From: Jacaranda mimosifolia
Lineage: Eukaryota > Streptophyta > Magnoliopsida > Lamiales > Bignoniaceae
DNA: 64,000 bases
Direction of reading: 5' to 3'
NCBI GenBank assembly: GCA_018894105.1
Contig: CM032133.1
Span: forward strand, 11,794,501-11,858,500
Shown here: positions 1 to 12,043 of the stretch, piece after piece
Layout of the letters: every line of letters begins with the position of its first letter
How positions within the stretch are numbered: position 1 is the stretch's first letter
Translations under genes and position numbers: made by a program
The notes under the pieces: model-generated
What the model saw: only the letters and a program-made list of their open reading frames with translations
Told to the model about the DNA's origin: nothing
Databases searched by the model: none

Positions 1-83
1 ACAGTATGATTCTTGTATATGCTGCCAAAGCTATTGTAGTTAACATGAGTTCCCTCTTAGGGACTCCGGAGTTTCAATTTCAG

Positions 84-2220
84 GTCCAAGACTGAAGCAT
101 CATTTAGTAGTGGCCTAAGTCAATTGCAGAAAGAGGCTCACCAGGCATTTTCCTGGACTCCTCGTAACATAGAAAATAAAGGTGCACCGAAGAATAGACA
201 TAGGAAGGAAAGAGATCTGGATTAATATAATCTGAAAAGGTTGGTTGGGAGGCAATGGTTGGTTTTTGGGAAGACTGTGTTTTAGTATTCACTGCAGATG
301 GGCTAGAAAGGCTTCCTTCTATTTCAATTGCTGCAGAGTGGATGCTCACAGGTAATCTCAAAAAGGAAGAAGTTGTCAGTTCTTCTCATCCATATGAAAG
401 TGCCCCTAACATTATTCTATTAAGGTAATGTCGCTACGTAACCTTCTTTATGTAATTTTCACGATAAATTGAAAATATTGCAATCTGCCAGCTTGAATTT
501 TGCTTTTCTCAAAAGTCTTTTGGGGTCATGGTGACTCCCAAAAGTGCACTTTTAGCTATTATGGGAATTAGCTTATAGAAAATATTTGATTATATGATGT
601 GTAAAATGCATTTTTATCTATTTTGGGAATTAGCTCATAGAAAATGAAATAAGATTTATAATACATGAAGCTATTTTGAAATTTACCAGGACTGAAACAG
701 CCAATGTGCGCTATTGAAAAACTTTGCAGCTATAGCATACTTTCTTCAAATATCTGTGTAATAGTATAGCAGATTGTGGGGAAAATAATCTCAAGACAGA
801 TCGAACTGCTATCATTATCTAGCTTAACCACCCAATGGGATACTATATGATTCGTCCTTACTGACTTCACTGGCAATGCAGTATTGCCCATTGATTAAGT
901 GCAACCGAAGCATCATGTCAAGTACTATCCAATTAATACAATTAATTATTTTCTCTGATGCCCAACCACCATCATCAGCCCTGAGGACCAACTTTAGCAC
1001 TTAGGGACTAGTGCATTACTATGACGCTTTAGGGCCTCCTTAATATGAGATATGGGACAAATATAATTCCACTACTGAAGCTATTATGACATTGGAACCT
1101 GATTTATTGGCTGCGAGTTAATTCCTAATTCATGTTTTAGTTGCGTGAAAAATTTGTTCTTGATGTAGATTTTGAATTTCTTTGAGTTCAAATATTAGGT
1201 TTCTACTTTCTTCCTACATGTGGTTAATGCTTGTCATGCATGTTTAAGTTTGGCCCTAGATCAATTGCATTTCCATTAATGCATTAAAAATAATTGGTGC
1301 AGTTCCATAGGGGGCTAACCGTAGTATTTGTTGTCCCTCGGCATTACTTTCATTATTTTCAGATGAAACCGCATCAGGCAAAAGCACTTTGGACTTGTGT
1401 GTTAATCAGATGAAAAATGTCTTGAGCTCCCAGCAATTACCTGAAAATGTATCAAAGGAAACTATTGGCCAAGCATATCATACTACAGAGACATTTGTGC
1501 AGGTATCTAGTTTGGGAAAATCTTTCAAGCTAAAGCAGAATGCTTCCATAGATTGTTACATGTTGAATATTTGTGATGCATCTTGCAGGGTCTACTCTTT
1601 GCTAAATCCTAGCTCAGAAAACTTTCTGGGGCCAGTGATGTGTCTAGTAATTCTGAAAAGACTCGGGATGCAGATGATGCATCCTGTGATGTTGGCACGC
1701 TAGAATCAAAGATTAATATATAGATAGGATGAACTGAACTGCTGCAGAGCCCTTTAGGATCAGGCATAGCTGTCTCCTTTGATGATATTGTGATAAAGTG
1801 TCATCTTCACGTCTTTGAGATTGATTGATCCAAGAGGAACGATATAGAATGGCTGTATATACTTGCAAGAAGTGTAAGGTACAAATATAGCGTATCATTT
1901 TTAAGCTCACTTACCCCTGTAATGCCCAACAGCTAATATTTCACTCTTGCTTTCGGATTGAGGTTTTTCCTGTTTGAAATTCATGGTGCCATGCATCTAA
2001 GTGCATTTGCATGTTAAAAGCTTGTTGCATGACCAATTTTTCATCTTCTTCTCTTCCATTTAGTTAGAAGATGTGTGCTTTATGTATTTGTTGTAGCTTA
2101 TTTGATAATCTATAGGCAAGCTCTTCAGTTACACAAGGATGATTCTGCATCTGTAATCCTAGAGATCATACATACTATTGAAGGAGGTCTTACAGTAGAT
2201 GTTGCTTTTGTCTGGTCTAT
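84..2220 (+). pseudogene. ZFYVE26-like (spastizin/SPG15-type) gene fragment, decayed
   Basis: Four exon-like blocks read on the + strand: 84-424, 1363-1502, 1589-1878 and 2116-2220, separated by intron-like DNA with AG/GT borders. They encode in order peptides such as QKEAHQAFSWTPR, ERLPSISIAAEWMLTG, NQMKNVLSSQQLPEN, AYHTTETFVQ, YTCKKCK and ILEIIHTIEGG. I recognise these from memory as the C-terminal third of the large plant ZFYVE26-like protein (annotated in plants as DDB_G0276689-like). The animal homologue acts in endosome/lysosome and autophagy traffic. The copy is dead: TAA at 228-230, a frameshift near 210, a frameshift near 1610, TAG at 1721 where a Trp is expected and TGA at 1730. The last block is open up to a good GTAAG donor at 2221. 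The C-terminus is missing, so this is a fragment. The family call is fairly sure; exon borders are approximate. Confidence 0.78.
425..1362 (+). other. intron-like sequence inside the ZFYVE26-like relic
   Basis: This stretch opens with GTAATG after the first exon block and ends in a pyrimidine-rich tract and TTTTCAG before the second. It is A+T-rich with no coding similarity I can see. It is long for a plant intron and may carry insertions. The reading phases of the two flanking exons no longer agree. Confidence 0.5.
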
Positions 2221-3050
2221 GTAAGACTGCACCTCTGAAAATTATGAACTATTTAACTTACTCTATCTTATGTGATTGTGTTAATCTATTCTTCTTATAA
2301 GATACATCAAAGTACGAGTGAGATATGAGTTTCAGTCTAATTACGAATCAAATGCTAATAGAATGGAGTATTGCTTATGTAGAAGTTCTCTGTCTACTAC
2401 CAAAACGTAAGTTATAAGGTCTCTGAGTAATCTGATCAATTCTTGTATATTGGAACCAAGATTAATTATAGGATATTGGTTTTTATCAGTTTCAGATCTG
2501 AAAAGGCAACTTTTTAACATAAAGTGCTTTATGTGCAGCATTACTTCTTTAGATATAATATTTCATTTTAATTGAACTCTTCACAAAGGATGGGCTGAAT
2601 TCCAAAAAGATATGAGAAATCTTAGGACTAAGAGAAGAATGGAGAGGCTAAATTCTAAATTTGGAAAAAGAACTAAATGGAGATTGAGATTGTGGATCAT
2701 TTAAGTTACAGATGAGAAATTAAACTCTGGGAAAGTGATCAATTCGACTGCAAATAAAAGTGATACCATGTCTTGCATGAATTATACGAAGACTTTAACA
2801 TGTAGCTGTCTTTCATTATAACGTGAGACTGCAGAAGTGTTTATTAAACCATGATCTACATCATTCTAGTAGCAAGCCACATCAAACTTCATGTAATATT
2901 TTTTTCTAGTTCCCATATCTAACTGCTATTTGCTTAGTGTATTTATTTTTCTAATAATAGCCTTATAATAGAAAGATGTGTTGATTGAGCCTAATACTCT
3001 ATCCAGAATTTTTGCAGGAGCTGCACCCAACCATTTCATGCAAGGTCAGG
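2221..3050. other. A+T-rich non-coding stretch
   Basis: The stretch follows a GTAAG donor, so its start is probably intron of the ZFYVE26-like relic. I see no further exon of that gene and no other recognisable element before the copia LTR. Short open frames here have no family signature. Confidence 0.4.
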
Positions 3051-3273
3051 GGAATTTCCTACTTAATTTTTATGGAGAAAGAAATGTATTTTCTTCATAT
3101 ATTAAACTGCTGTACAAGACATGATTTTATAGGAGCTACAAATAACTAAAAAAGGAAAATATATACAACCTATTTTACATTGATGACTAATCCCATAAAA
3201 TCAACCATAATTTACAGCTAATCAATCCCTAAAGATCTGCCATAATCTCCCACAAATCACTCTTCTTTCCACA
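3051..3273 (-). repeat. putative 3' LTR remnant of the copia element
   Basis: Reading the minus strand, the RNase H frame ends at 3281. It is followed by a purine-rich tract (GAGGGGGAGTG) and then TGTGGAAAG at 3273, the usual start of an LTR directly after the polypurine tract. The sequence beyond is A+T-rich with TATA-like runs and a stretch resembling an LTR polyadenylation region. The outer end (around 3050) is a guess, because I could not pair it with a second LTR or a target duplication. Confidence 0.45.
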
Positions 3274-3287
3274 CTCCCCCTCAAGTT
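3274..3287 (-). other. polypurine tract of the copia element
   Basis: On the minus strand this reads TTGAGGGGGAGTG, just after the stop codon of the RNase H frame and just before the TGTGG that begins the LTR. This is the standard position and composition of a copia plus-strand primer site. Confidence 0.6.
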
Positions 3288-4087
3288 GGTTTGAATATGT
3301 CTTCCATTGCTAGCTTGCCAATCAACTTCTCAAATTGTTTTTTAGGTAATCCTTTTGTAAGAACATTTGCAACCTGTTCGCCAATATGTAAATAAGTCAT
3401 GCAAATCTGTCCACTCTCTATCTTTTCTTTGATGAAATGCTTGTCTACCTCGACATGCTTGGTTCTATCATGGAGAACAGGATTATGGGCAATTGAAATT
3501 GCAACCTTATTATCGCAGTACACTTTTATGGGATAATTACTTCCAACCTTTAGTTCATCTAAAATCCTTTTGATCCACAACACCTCACAAATTCCATTAG
3601 CAACTGATCTAAATTCAGCTTCTGCACTGCTTCTAGCCACTATATTTTGTTTCTTGCTTCGCCAAGTGACAAGATTTCCTCCAACAAAAGTGCAATATCC
3701 CGATGTTGACCTTCTGTCAATTGTGCTTCCAGCCCAATCCGCATCTGTGTACACTTCAATTCGTAGGTGACCATGCCTTTCAAATAGTAAGCCTTTCCCT
3801 AGTGAACCTTTTAAGTATCTTAGAATTCTGTAAACAGCTTCAAAGTGTTTTGAGCCTAGAGAGTGCATAAATTGGCTTACCATGCTCACTGCAGAAGTTA
3901 TGTTAGGACGAGTATGGGATAAATAAATTAGCCTCCCAACCAACCTTTGGAACTGTTCTCTTTTCTTAACTTCTTCTGGTTTAGCATGTTGGAGCTTTAC
4001 ATTAGGATCTATAGGTGTTTCTGTAGCCCTGCATCCTAGTAAACCTGTCTCTTTAAGAAGATCCAATACATATTTCCTTTGAGACAA
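3281..4087 (-). pseudogene. copia reverse transcriptase end and RNase H segment
   Basis: This 268-residue frame begins SQRKYVLDLL, passes through VGRLIYLSHTRPN and reaches the RNase H signature YTDADWAGS, RRSTSGY, TWRSKKQ and ARSSAEAE. It ends at MEDIFKPT, a typical copia pol terminus, next to the polypurine tract. It overlaps the previous segment by 52 bases in another frame, which marks a 1-base slip rather than a true gene start. Confidence 0.92.
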
Positions 4088-5169
4088 AAGTTACCTCTTT
4101 TAGATCTAGTGAACTGCATTCCTAAGAAGTATTTTAAGGCTCCTAAATCCTTAATCTCAAACTCCTCTGCAAGAACCTTCTTAAATCTTTTGATCTCATC
4201 AAGATCATCACCTGTTATTATAATATCATCAACATAAACAATCAAAATAGCAATTTTTTTCTCTTCAGAATGCTTATAGAACATGGTATGATCTGCTTGG
4301 CTTTGTGTGTATCCGTAGGCCTTTACAGCTTTTCCCAAACGCTCAAACCATGCTCTAGGAGATTGTTTAAGTCCATACAACGACTTCTTCAATCTGCACA
4401 CTTTCCCTTCACCAAGACTCTTCTCAAAACCTGGTGGTAGATTCATAAAGACCTCCTCTTCTAACTCCCCATTCAAAAACACATTCTTTACATCTAACTG
4501 GTGTAAAGGCCAATCAAAATTAACTGCCAAAGAGAGCAGGACATGGATTGAATTAATTTTTGCAACTGGGGCAAAAGTCTGCTGGTAATCAATTCCATGT
4601 GTCTGTGTGAATCCTTTAGCCACTAACCGTGCCTTATATCTCTCTATGCTACCATTAGCTTTACACTTAATTGTAAACATCCATTTACATCCTACCACTT
4701 TTTTCTCCTTTGGTAGATCAACTATCTTCCAGGTTTTGTTCTTTTGCAAAGCGTTCATCTGTTCTAAAACTATTGTTTTCCAATTAGAACTATCTAAGGC
4801 TTCCTAAATGGTTCTGGGAATAAACAGATTAGAGATATTTGAGATAAAAGCTTTTTGAGTAGTAGAAAGACGATGGTAAGATACATATTTAGCAATATGA
4901 TGCTTGGTACAAGTTTGGACTCCTTTCCTAAGTCCTATAGAAACATCAAGATCAACAATAGTATGATTTAAAGTAGGGTTGTCAGAATTACCTGAAGTGG
5001 TGGATGAACCATCGCCCGAAGATAATAATCGGTCTTGTGCTAGAATAGTAGATATATCTTTACTCTGATAAGTACCTCTCCTAGAATAAACACGGAGCTC
5101 TAAGGTAGGTTTAATGTGTTCCTGTCCTAGTATTTCTCCCCCTATTTGTAAATCTTTTATGTTTGACAT
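4036..5169 (-). pseudogene. copia reverse transcriptase segment
   Basis: 5169-4804 is the variable linker before reverse transcriptase. A stop at 4801-4803 separates it from 4758-4036, which reads WKIVDLP, CKWMFTIK, YKARLVAKGF, FAPVAK, QLDVKNVFLNG and YGLKQSPRAW, then the catalytic YVDDI motif. These are the classic copia reverse transcriptase blocks; QLDVKNVFLNG has Asn where Ala is usual. The frame slips near 4080, just before the RNase H segment. Confidence 0.9.
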
Positions 5170-5324
5170 AGGAGGATTATTAGTTTCTTGACCAGTATAG
5201 GGAGGTAAAAAAATGTTAGGCAGAGGAATAGAAGTTTCCCAAAACTAATCTTCATTTCTTATCTCTCCCTGAAGACAGTTTTTTCTAAAATATGGCTGGT
5301 TTTCAACAAAGGAAACATCCATAC

Positions 5325-5573
5325 TTACAAAAAACTTTTTTGTTTCAGGAGTATAACACTTATACACTTATACCCTTTTTTATTTGGTGCATATCCAATA
5401 AATACACACTTTTCTGCTCTAAGATCAAGTTTAGAACGGAGTCTGCTGGGGATGTGGACAAAGGCAGTGCACCCGAAAACTTTTAAAGGTAAATCAGAAA
5501 AAAGTTTGCATTCAGGAAAATACCTTTTAAAACACTCTAAAGGAGTTGTATATTTTAACACACGAGTAGGCAT
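5325..5573 (-). pseudogene. copia integrase C-terminal segment
   Basis: The peptide includes TPLECF, FGCTAFVHIP, KCVFIGY and KGYKC, which form the conserved block after the integrase core in copia polyproteins. It lies in a different frame from the integrase core segment and ends in a stop at its 3' end. The following 150 bp are too damaged to read. Confidence 0.8.
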
Positions 5574-5596
5574 CCTATTTATTAAGTAGCATGCTG

Positions 5597-6281
5597 TTAA
5601 AATAGCATCCCCCTATAAGTATTTTGGTACTTCATTGAAAACATAATAGCACGAGCAACTTCAAGTAAGTGCTTATTTTTTCTTTCTGAAATGCCATTTT
5701 GCTGAGGAGTGTCGCTACAAGTAGATTGGTGTTGAATCCCTTTTTCCTTTAAAAAACTCCCTAACAATTGGTTAAAATATTCTCTTCCATTATCAGAATG
5801 AAGAATCTTTATTTTGGTTTGAAACTGAGTTTCAACCATATGAAAAGAATTCTTAAAAATTCATCAAGTATATCTAACAAAGACGAGTATGATCATCTAT
5901 AAAAGTTACAAACCATTTTTTTCCTGAGTATGTGGTGAATCTTGAAGGTCCCCACACATCACAATGGACCAAATTGAATGGTTTTGAAGCACAATATGTT
6001 TTTGGATTATAAGTAGCACGATGGCTTTTGGATAACAAGCAACTTTCACATTTAAAAGAAGAATAATCCACACCTTTAAATAATTCTGGAAACAAGTATT
6101 TCAAATATGAAAAACTAGGATGTCCTAATCGAAGATGCCAAATCATATTTTTTTCACAAACAGAAAGAGAACTCATACTAGTACCAAAGCCTTGAGCTTG
6201 TTTATTTTGGAGAAAGTTGTCATCAAAGTAGTAGAGGCCATCCACCATTCTAGCACTGCCAATCATCATCCCCGTGCTCAA
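5597..6281 (-). pseudogene. copia GAG-pre-integrase and integrase segment
   Basis: The first part (6281-5874) holds WHLRLGHPS and a CESC pair, the HHCC zinc-binding domain at the start of copia integrase, then FIDDHTR with a catalytic Asp. After a deletion and frameshift, 5839-5597 resumes with HSDNGREYF (second Asp) and QQNGISERKN (Glu). All three catalytic acidic residues are thus present but in different frames, and roughly a dozen residues between the parts are lost. Non-functional. Confidence 0.85.
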
Positions 6282-6284
6282 GTC

Positions 6285-6884
6285 CTAGAATTCACAACAC
6301 GAATTGGAGAAAACAACACGGCAATTAGAATCTTTAGATAGTTGACTCACTGATAATAGGTTACATGCAAGATTAGGAACATGTAGAACAGATTTTAGGG
6401 TTATGTTTTTTGATATTTTTACAGATCCTTTCCCTGCAATGGGTGAGAAATTTCCATCTGCAATTCTAACCATTTTATTATTGGAACAAGGTGAGTATGA
6501 AAGGAAAAAATGGGAATGATTTGTCATGTGATCTGAAGTACCTGAATCAATGATCCAAGGTGTTGAAATAGAATGGGACGAAAAAACACAAGACTCTCTA
6601 CCTGTTTGAGCCAAAGAACCACTAGGAATACCAGATAGAGAATTGGTCTTAACCAGTTTTAAAAGTTGATCCATCTGCTCTTTACTGAAAGAGACTAAAT
6701 TGGCTTCATTTGCACGAGCAATTCTGTTTCCAGTTTTATTACTCTTCCAGCAAGCAAGTTTCCCATGAATCTTCCAACAAGTCTCTCGTGTATGACGAGG
6801 TTTATTACATACATCACACCATACCCCTGGCTTGTCGTCTCTTCTACGCTGGCTGTTGGCAGTTTCACATGTGTGGGCGAACAC
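6285..6884 (-). pseudogene. copia gag zinc knuckle and aspartic protease segment
   Basis: Residues about 22-36 form a CX2CX4HX4C zinc knuckle (CDVCNKPRHTRETC) followed by WKIHGK, as in copia gag nucleocapsid. Residues about 109-115 give WIIDSGTSDHM, the active-site motif of the copia aspartic protease (Asp-Ser-Gly). The open frame ends at a TAG at 6285-6287 where pol should continue; the next segment resumes in the same frame. Upstream gag sequence is only partly present. Confidence 0.85.
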
Positions 6885-6990
6885 TCACATTTGCATCTGT
6901 TGCAACTAGGGTAGAATGGGATTCAAAGTTCTGGTGGCTGCGATTTTCAGTCACTTTAGAGGAAGAAAGGGCTATGTCATAGGTAACTTC

Positions 6991-7849
6991 TGACATAATT
7001 CTTTGGTTTATTCTTTTTATTGGTTCTTCTTTTATTCATCTTTTCATGGTTTTTATGTGCAAGACAAACTCTGTTTCTAAATAATTTTGCCGCACTAGGT
7101 TGCCTTCAATAGAAAGGTCGGTTGAGCAGGTCTTCAATTTGTATTATTTCATATACGGTAGTAGCAACAGGTCTTCAATTTGTATTCTTTCATGTATGGC
7201 AATAGCAATAGATGGCTCTCCATGTCAGTGTTATTATTTACAACTTCTATTGCTTATACTTCTTCAAACAAAAAGGAAGGTTCTTGAACCTGCCATTAGT
7301 ATGCTTTGTTTGTAGTGTGAATCGAGTGGGACCATTAATCTAAACCTTTTCATTTAGTTGCACAAGTTTTATACCCATCAAAAATGGTTACATTGAAATG
7401 ATTTTAGAAGTGCTCTTTTCACAGTTGACTTATTTAATGCTTGATGACATTAGTCATGGTTTTGTGGAGTTTTTAGTGATGAGGGGCTCTGTATGGATCA
7501 AATATTTACTTCTTGTATATTATACTATGATGGTTGTAGCAATTAAATATTAAGCCCAAAGAAAAGAGACGAAAACACATGCACTACTGCGTAAAATGTT
7601 CTCAATTGAAAAAATGTTTACCTATAAATGTATATGTTTCTATAATGGATATACATATTGTGAGAGTCTTATCTAGAACTGTATGCTTCATGGTTGACAA
7701 ACATTTTGCATGTATATTCACATTCATATGTTGGTACTTGGATTGTTGTGAATTCTTTTGGCACCTGTCCGTTCTATTAATGCTCTCTTCTTTTCTGTCT
7801 TAACATGGAACCTTTTTTTATTATTAACATCTTCCACCCAACAATATAG
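6991..7849. other. A+T-rich sequence with no recognisable gene
   Basis: The stretch lies between the truncated 5' side of the copia element and the first midasin-like exon. It contains no recognisable LTR, tRNA or coding block. A short repeated phrase (GGTCTTCAATTTGTATT) occurs near 7130 and again near 7170. Confidence 0.4.
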
Positions 7850-10800
7850 TTTTATCCATTCACATGGAGTGAGCTGATTGATGGAGAAACACCGCTTGGA
7901 ACTTATGTTAGGACCGAACACCCTGGTGAATTCATATCGCAATTGGTCTCTTGCTCATGTTTGAAGTCAATCATATATTAAAAATATTGCCTCATGCTCT
8001 CTTTTTGTAACTTATTTTTACAAATAATTGGTAGGCCATTTTGAGTGATTTTTGGATTGTGCTCAAGGATATCAATAAAGCACCACCTGAAGTTCGATCA
8101 ATCTTGTTGGATTTATTAGAAGGTGCAATTACATTCTCAACTGGCCATAGAGAGGTATGCACTTTTTATCTTTTGTCTCTGATTCCAAGAGAGGTAACTA
8201 ATGGGTTTTGAATAGCATATTGTTAAAGCTTGTTACCATAATTATGCCATATATATATATTCTTTAATTTTGTTGCATAATGCTATGCACTGCCAAATGG
8301 TATCATGAGTTTGAAAGCCTTTACGATGTGTACATAACTCAATATAGGACATGGTGGGTTCTTAAATTTTTTTGTTGAAGACAGCTCTTGTTATTAGACT
8401 GTAGGTGCAAGATTATATATTGTAATGTTTGAAGATAATGGGTTCCTATTTTTTGACTTCTTTCCATGGTATTGAGCCTAAGAAGTTTGCCAAATAGCAT
8501 GTAAGAAGCATAACATAATTTTTAATTGATTTGTACCTATTGCTGGGGGTTAGCTTTTTTCTGGATTACTGTCTTTTTTCTTTTGTGATGTATTATCAGG
8601 CTTTGCAATTGCTGCTGTGCTTTTGATATTGTTAACTGACATCCTTCTGGTTGCCGCTCACACTTCACAAGAGATGAAATAAAATAGAAGAAGAAATAAA
8701 AAAAACAAAAAAAATTATCAGGAGCAATAAACTAGTATCAGTTTAACATATATAAGAAGGTACTGACTCACGGCATAAAGAAATAACTGCAATTTGGAGT
8801 ATGCAATTTCCATATTACAAGACATTAGTTTTCTTGCTTTAAGTTAATCCTTATTTTAACTTAAGATAGTAGGTGTTAAAATGCTTCCCATTTTAATATG
8901 TTCCTTCAAGTTTCACCTTTATAAATATACATATATTTCTTTTTATGTAATTCTAGTAATTATGATGCAATAGCCCTTGTGATCTCCATGCATTCTTTTC
9001 TTCACTTTTCCATCAAAATAAGGTATCTTGAAAATAATGCTGAGTTATGGACCTTTTATACTGTTTCTGTGATTTTTTATTATTGATTTAAAGTGATGAG
9101 AGCACCTAACGTGTTATATAAACCATCTCAAATCATTACAACCAAAAACTTTTTGGATTGTGGTTTCAGTACATCCCAATGTCATACTTTCCCATGCAAT
9201 ATAGGGTCTTGTATCGTACAGGCCTAACATTCCTTGCATACAATCACCAGATCATAATATCTGATGTGAAGCCTAAACTTGTATGAGATCCTATATGCTC
9301 TAAATAGATGACATATGATTATAAACTATCCCCAAATACCTGGGTAATGGAAGCAATTTGGTCCAGGACTACTTTAGATAACCTCTCATAGAGCCTCTTA
9401 TAATATCTTGAGGTCAATTGCACTTCCAGTGAGTTAGGTAGTTGCTAGGATTTTGTCATAGATAAGTGCGAGGTTTTGATGAATTTGGGGACTGGTTTTG
9501 GTGCAAACAAATAGTACATGTGAATAGAAAATTCTAGGAAACAGCCTTGCTTTGGTTGTTACAGAATACTACAAAGTACAAAGAGACAAACTGACATGTT
9601 TGTGTATATGTGTATGCAAGTCTAATTATTTGTTTATATGTGCTTGTATTTCCGACCTTTCTCACCGATGCATTTGTCTGTTCATTTGTTTTCTACATCT
9701 CATGTTGTGTAGAGGCAATCTTAAGGATGTATTGAATTCATTTTAGTGATCAAAGGAGTATTTGCATGAAGTTAGAATGCACAAGAGTTTTAGGCTATTT
9801 TCTACGGTGACAAGCACATCTCGATTTACTGAAGGTTTGCTTGCTTTCTTACATACCTTTCAGTAGGGTATTCCAGGCTATTTTCTTTTGTCAGCTAGCT
9901 TGTGGTTCTCTATTTTGTTTGAAATATTTGGTCATGGTATTATCTATGTCATTTCATAAGTTGCATTGGCATATAATTGGCAAAGAAGTTCATTTCAGTC
10001 ATCTATATGTATGGGTTACTACTCTACATGAGAAACAGTTAAGAAATGAATAAATACTTCCCACCATTAGGAATCATATTTGTATTCTATTTATAATTGT
10101 TTCCTTGGAGCTTGTCAACTGATTTTTCTCTTTAACAAACTATGACTCTAGAAGTAGTGTAGCATTAAGGTTTCAAAAATATTCATGGCAATACAGCGGT
10201 TATTTTGTTGTTCCTAGGACAAGATATCCTTTCTCTCCTATTCCTCATTTTGGTATTAGGTAGAAATTCACTTGGTGCTATTTGGGGGAGATAATTGGTC
10301 CACCCAATAATCAGGACGTGCTGAAATGTTGTGCTTGTGTTATCTAGAGTTGAAGTTTTGTGCACAAAAACTCTATAGGCCTGCCGAATTCTTTTGATTC
10401 ATAATAGCTTAGGCTCCTTACGACAAGCACTATTCATTAATTCTTCTCTGATGTTTTTGCAGAAAGCTCTGTAAGGGTGAAACATCATACAAGATCCTAA
10501 TTGGGATTAACTCTTTTCTTCAAATTATCATGACAGATTCACAATAAGGTAGATAATTTGGTACGTGTGAATAATATATAGATATTTTGTAGCAAGTAAT
10601 TAACTAAACTATTCCTCTGCAGTGAAGGAGATCTTCTCAAGTTGTGCAAAGTGTCACCTTTTGGGCTTTTGCTTTGGAAAAGATGGGCTCTAGCCTTATG
10701 CATGGGACAATATCCGTATAGAAGTCTGATACATGATCACAATTCTCTACATTTCTCATTTGGAGACATCAGACATGGTCAGTAAAGTGTTTTGACTGTA

Positions 10801-11314
10801 TGTTTGGGCATTTCATTTTTAGGCCATAGCTGTTTTTGCATCCTTCTCTACTTCAGCTGAGGATCAGATGGCTATTACAAAAGATATTGCTAAGTTGTAA
10901 ACTGTTTGGAGCCCCTGAAAACTTTTTAGGTGTTTTTATAAGAAGATATATGTACAGTTTTTATGAATATGCATGTACGTATGTGCATTGCTACCACTTT
11001 AGAACATTTTTACAATCTTTGGAAGTGTGTGCAAGAATTGAACTCCGTGTTTCAGGTTGGACGGGCTGGCCTTCGACTTTCTGAAATGGTTGTGAGTAAA
11101 TGCATTTGAAATGTTCTCTTTCTTGCCTTTTTTCAGAAGCTATATATCAACCATGTTTAGTATTAGCATTATTAACTTTAAGCACAACAAGAAGCTGATT
11201 AAGATATGTGGTTCAGTATATTCTCTTTAGAAATTTGCTTGCTCTGTCATGTTTAATGAGCCTGTGCTATTGGTTGTTGAAATGGGCACTAGGAAGATTA
11301 CTCTTCTACAAAAA
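7850..11314 (+). pseudogene. midasin-like (MDN1/REA1) AAA ATPase gene fragment, decayed
   Basis: Exon-like blocks on the + strand match internal AAA modules of midasin, the giant nuclear ATPase that strips factors from pre-60S ribosomes. 7850-7958 reads DGETPLGTYVRTEHPGEF. 8035-8154 is a perfectly bordered exon with WIVLKDINKAP and LLDLLEGA, the Walker B region. 10623-10723 reads GDLLKLCK. 10823 onward reads VFASFSTSAEDQMAI. 11056-11091 reads VGRAGLRLSEMV. 11231-11314 reads NEPVLLVVEMGTRKITL, the next Walker A. The copy is dead: Walker B has Lys for the catalytic Glu, Walker A has lost its GxxGxGK pattern, there is a frameshift near 7945 and a TAA near 10907. Exons between 8154 and 10623 are absent or unreadable, apart from a weak candidate at about 10463-10545. 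Confidence 0.78.
8155..10620. other. long intron-like or inserted sequence within the midasin-like relic
   Basis: It opens with a good donor (GTATGC) at 8155. Nothing recognisable follows for about 2.3 kb except a weak exon candidate near 10463-10545. The length suggests inserted DNA, but I could not find terminal repeats or target duplications. Confidence 0.35.
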
Positions 11315-12040
11315 GTTCGAGTTTCCTTCTTTTCTTTGACTTTCCCAGAAGTTTATTGCTTCATTTCCTTTTGGAATGTTTCCTAAATCTGATCTTCTTT
11401 CACAAAAGTTTAGTCTTAGTTAAATTAATAATGTGATATACCAAGCTTTTACTTAGACAACTCTTAAAACCCAAGTCAAAATGGACTTTTATTATTAGGA
11501 TGTGGAGCATATTGTTTTTTAACTAATTTCTGCTATTATGTAGGGCCAATATGACAAATCACAATCTTGGCTCCTCTGGCCATCCTATGAAGTGCAACAT
11601 TTGTTGCTGATACAAAGTGATCATTCTTCTAAGAATGTTAATGTTTGATTTCAGCCACCTACAAAGCTCATCCAGTGAAAGTATATGGACAATAGGAAAT
11701 AAATTCTACTTCAAGAACATTGCTTCAATTATTGTTCTGGACAAAATATGTCTGAATTTCAATAAAGATTTTAGTCTCATACTGGTATATCTAGAGAATG
11801 CATTTTGATGCACTAATTTATATTAAGCCTCTGCCACGGTGCCACCTACAGATTTAGCATCTAGGTAAAAACTGAACATTATTTTTTTCTTGGACTGGCT
11901 TTAGGTTATGAGCGTTTTTTGACATAGAGCATATGCATTTGGACCTCATTTGTGAGGATGCTCTTTTAGGTATTTTGGTGTTTCTTTTGTTTCTTATTTC
12001 CAGGCATGATTGATATTGTTCCAACTCAAGTAGAAACTGG
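11315..12040. other. A+T-rich sequence with no recognisable gene
   Basis: It follows the last midasin-like exon at a GT. No further AAA block is readable. Confidence 0.4.
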
Positions 12041-12043
12041 CTG

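Larger units (their letters stand above)
3281..6990 (-). mobile_element. Ty1/copia LTR retrotransposon, truncated and inactivated
   Basis: On the minus strand the domains follow the copia order: gag zinc knuckle, protease, GAG-pre-integrase, integrase, reverse transcriptase, RNase H. Integrase lies upstream of reverse transcriptase, which separates it from Ty3/gypsy. The frame is broken by an internal TAG at 6285-6287, a deletion with frameshift near 5840-5874, a frameshift near 5575-5600, damage around 5170-5325, a stop at 4801-4803 and a frameshift near 4080. Most of gag and the whole 5' LTR are missing: I find no second copy of the TGTGGAAAG end beyond 7000. It therefore cannot transpose on its own. 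It lies opposite in strand to the gene relics on both sides, so it probably inserted later. Confidence 0.9.

Noticed and set aside
2222..2224. TAA after VWSM as a premature stop in the ZFYVE26-like relic
   Set aside because: The bases form a good splice donor (GTAAGA at 2221), so the exon probably just ends there.
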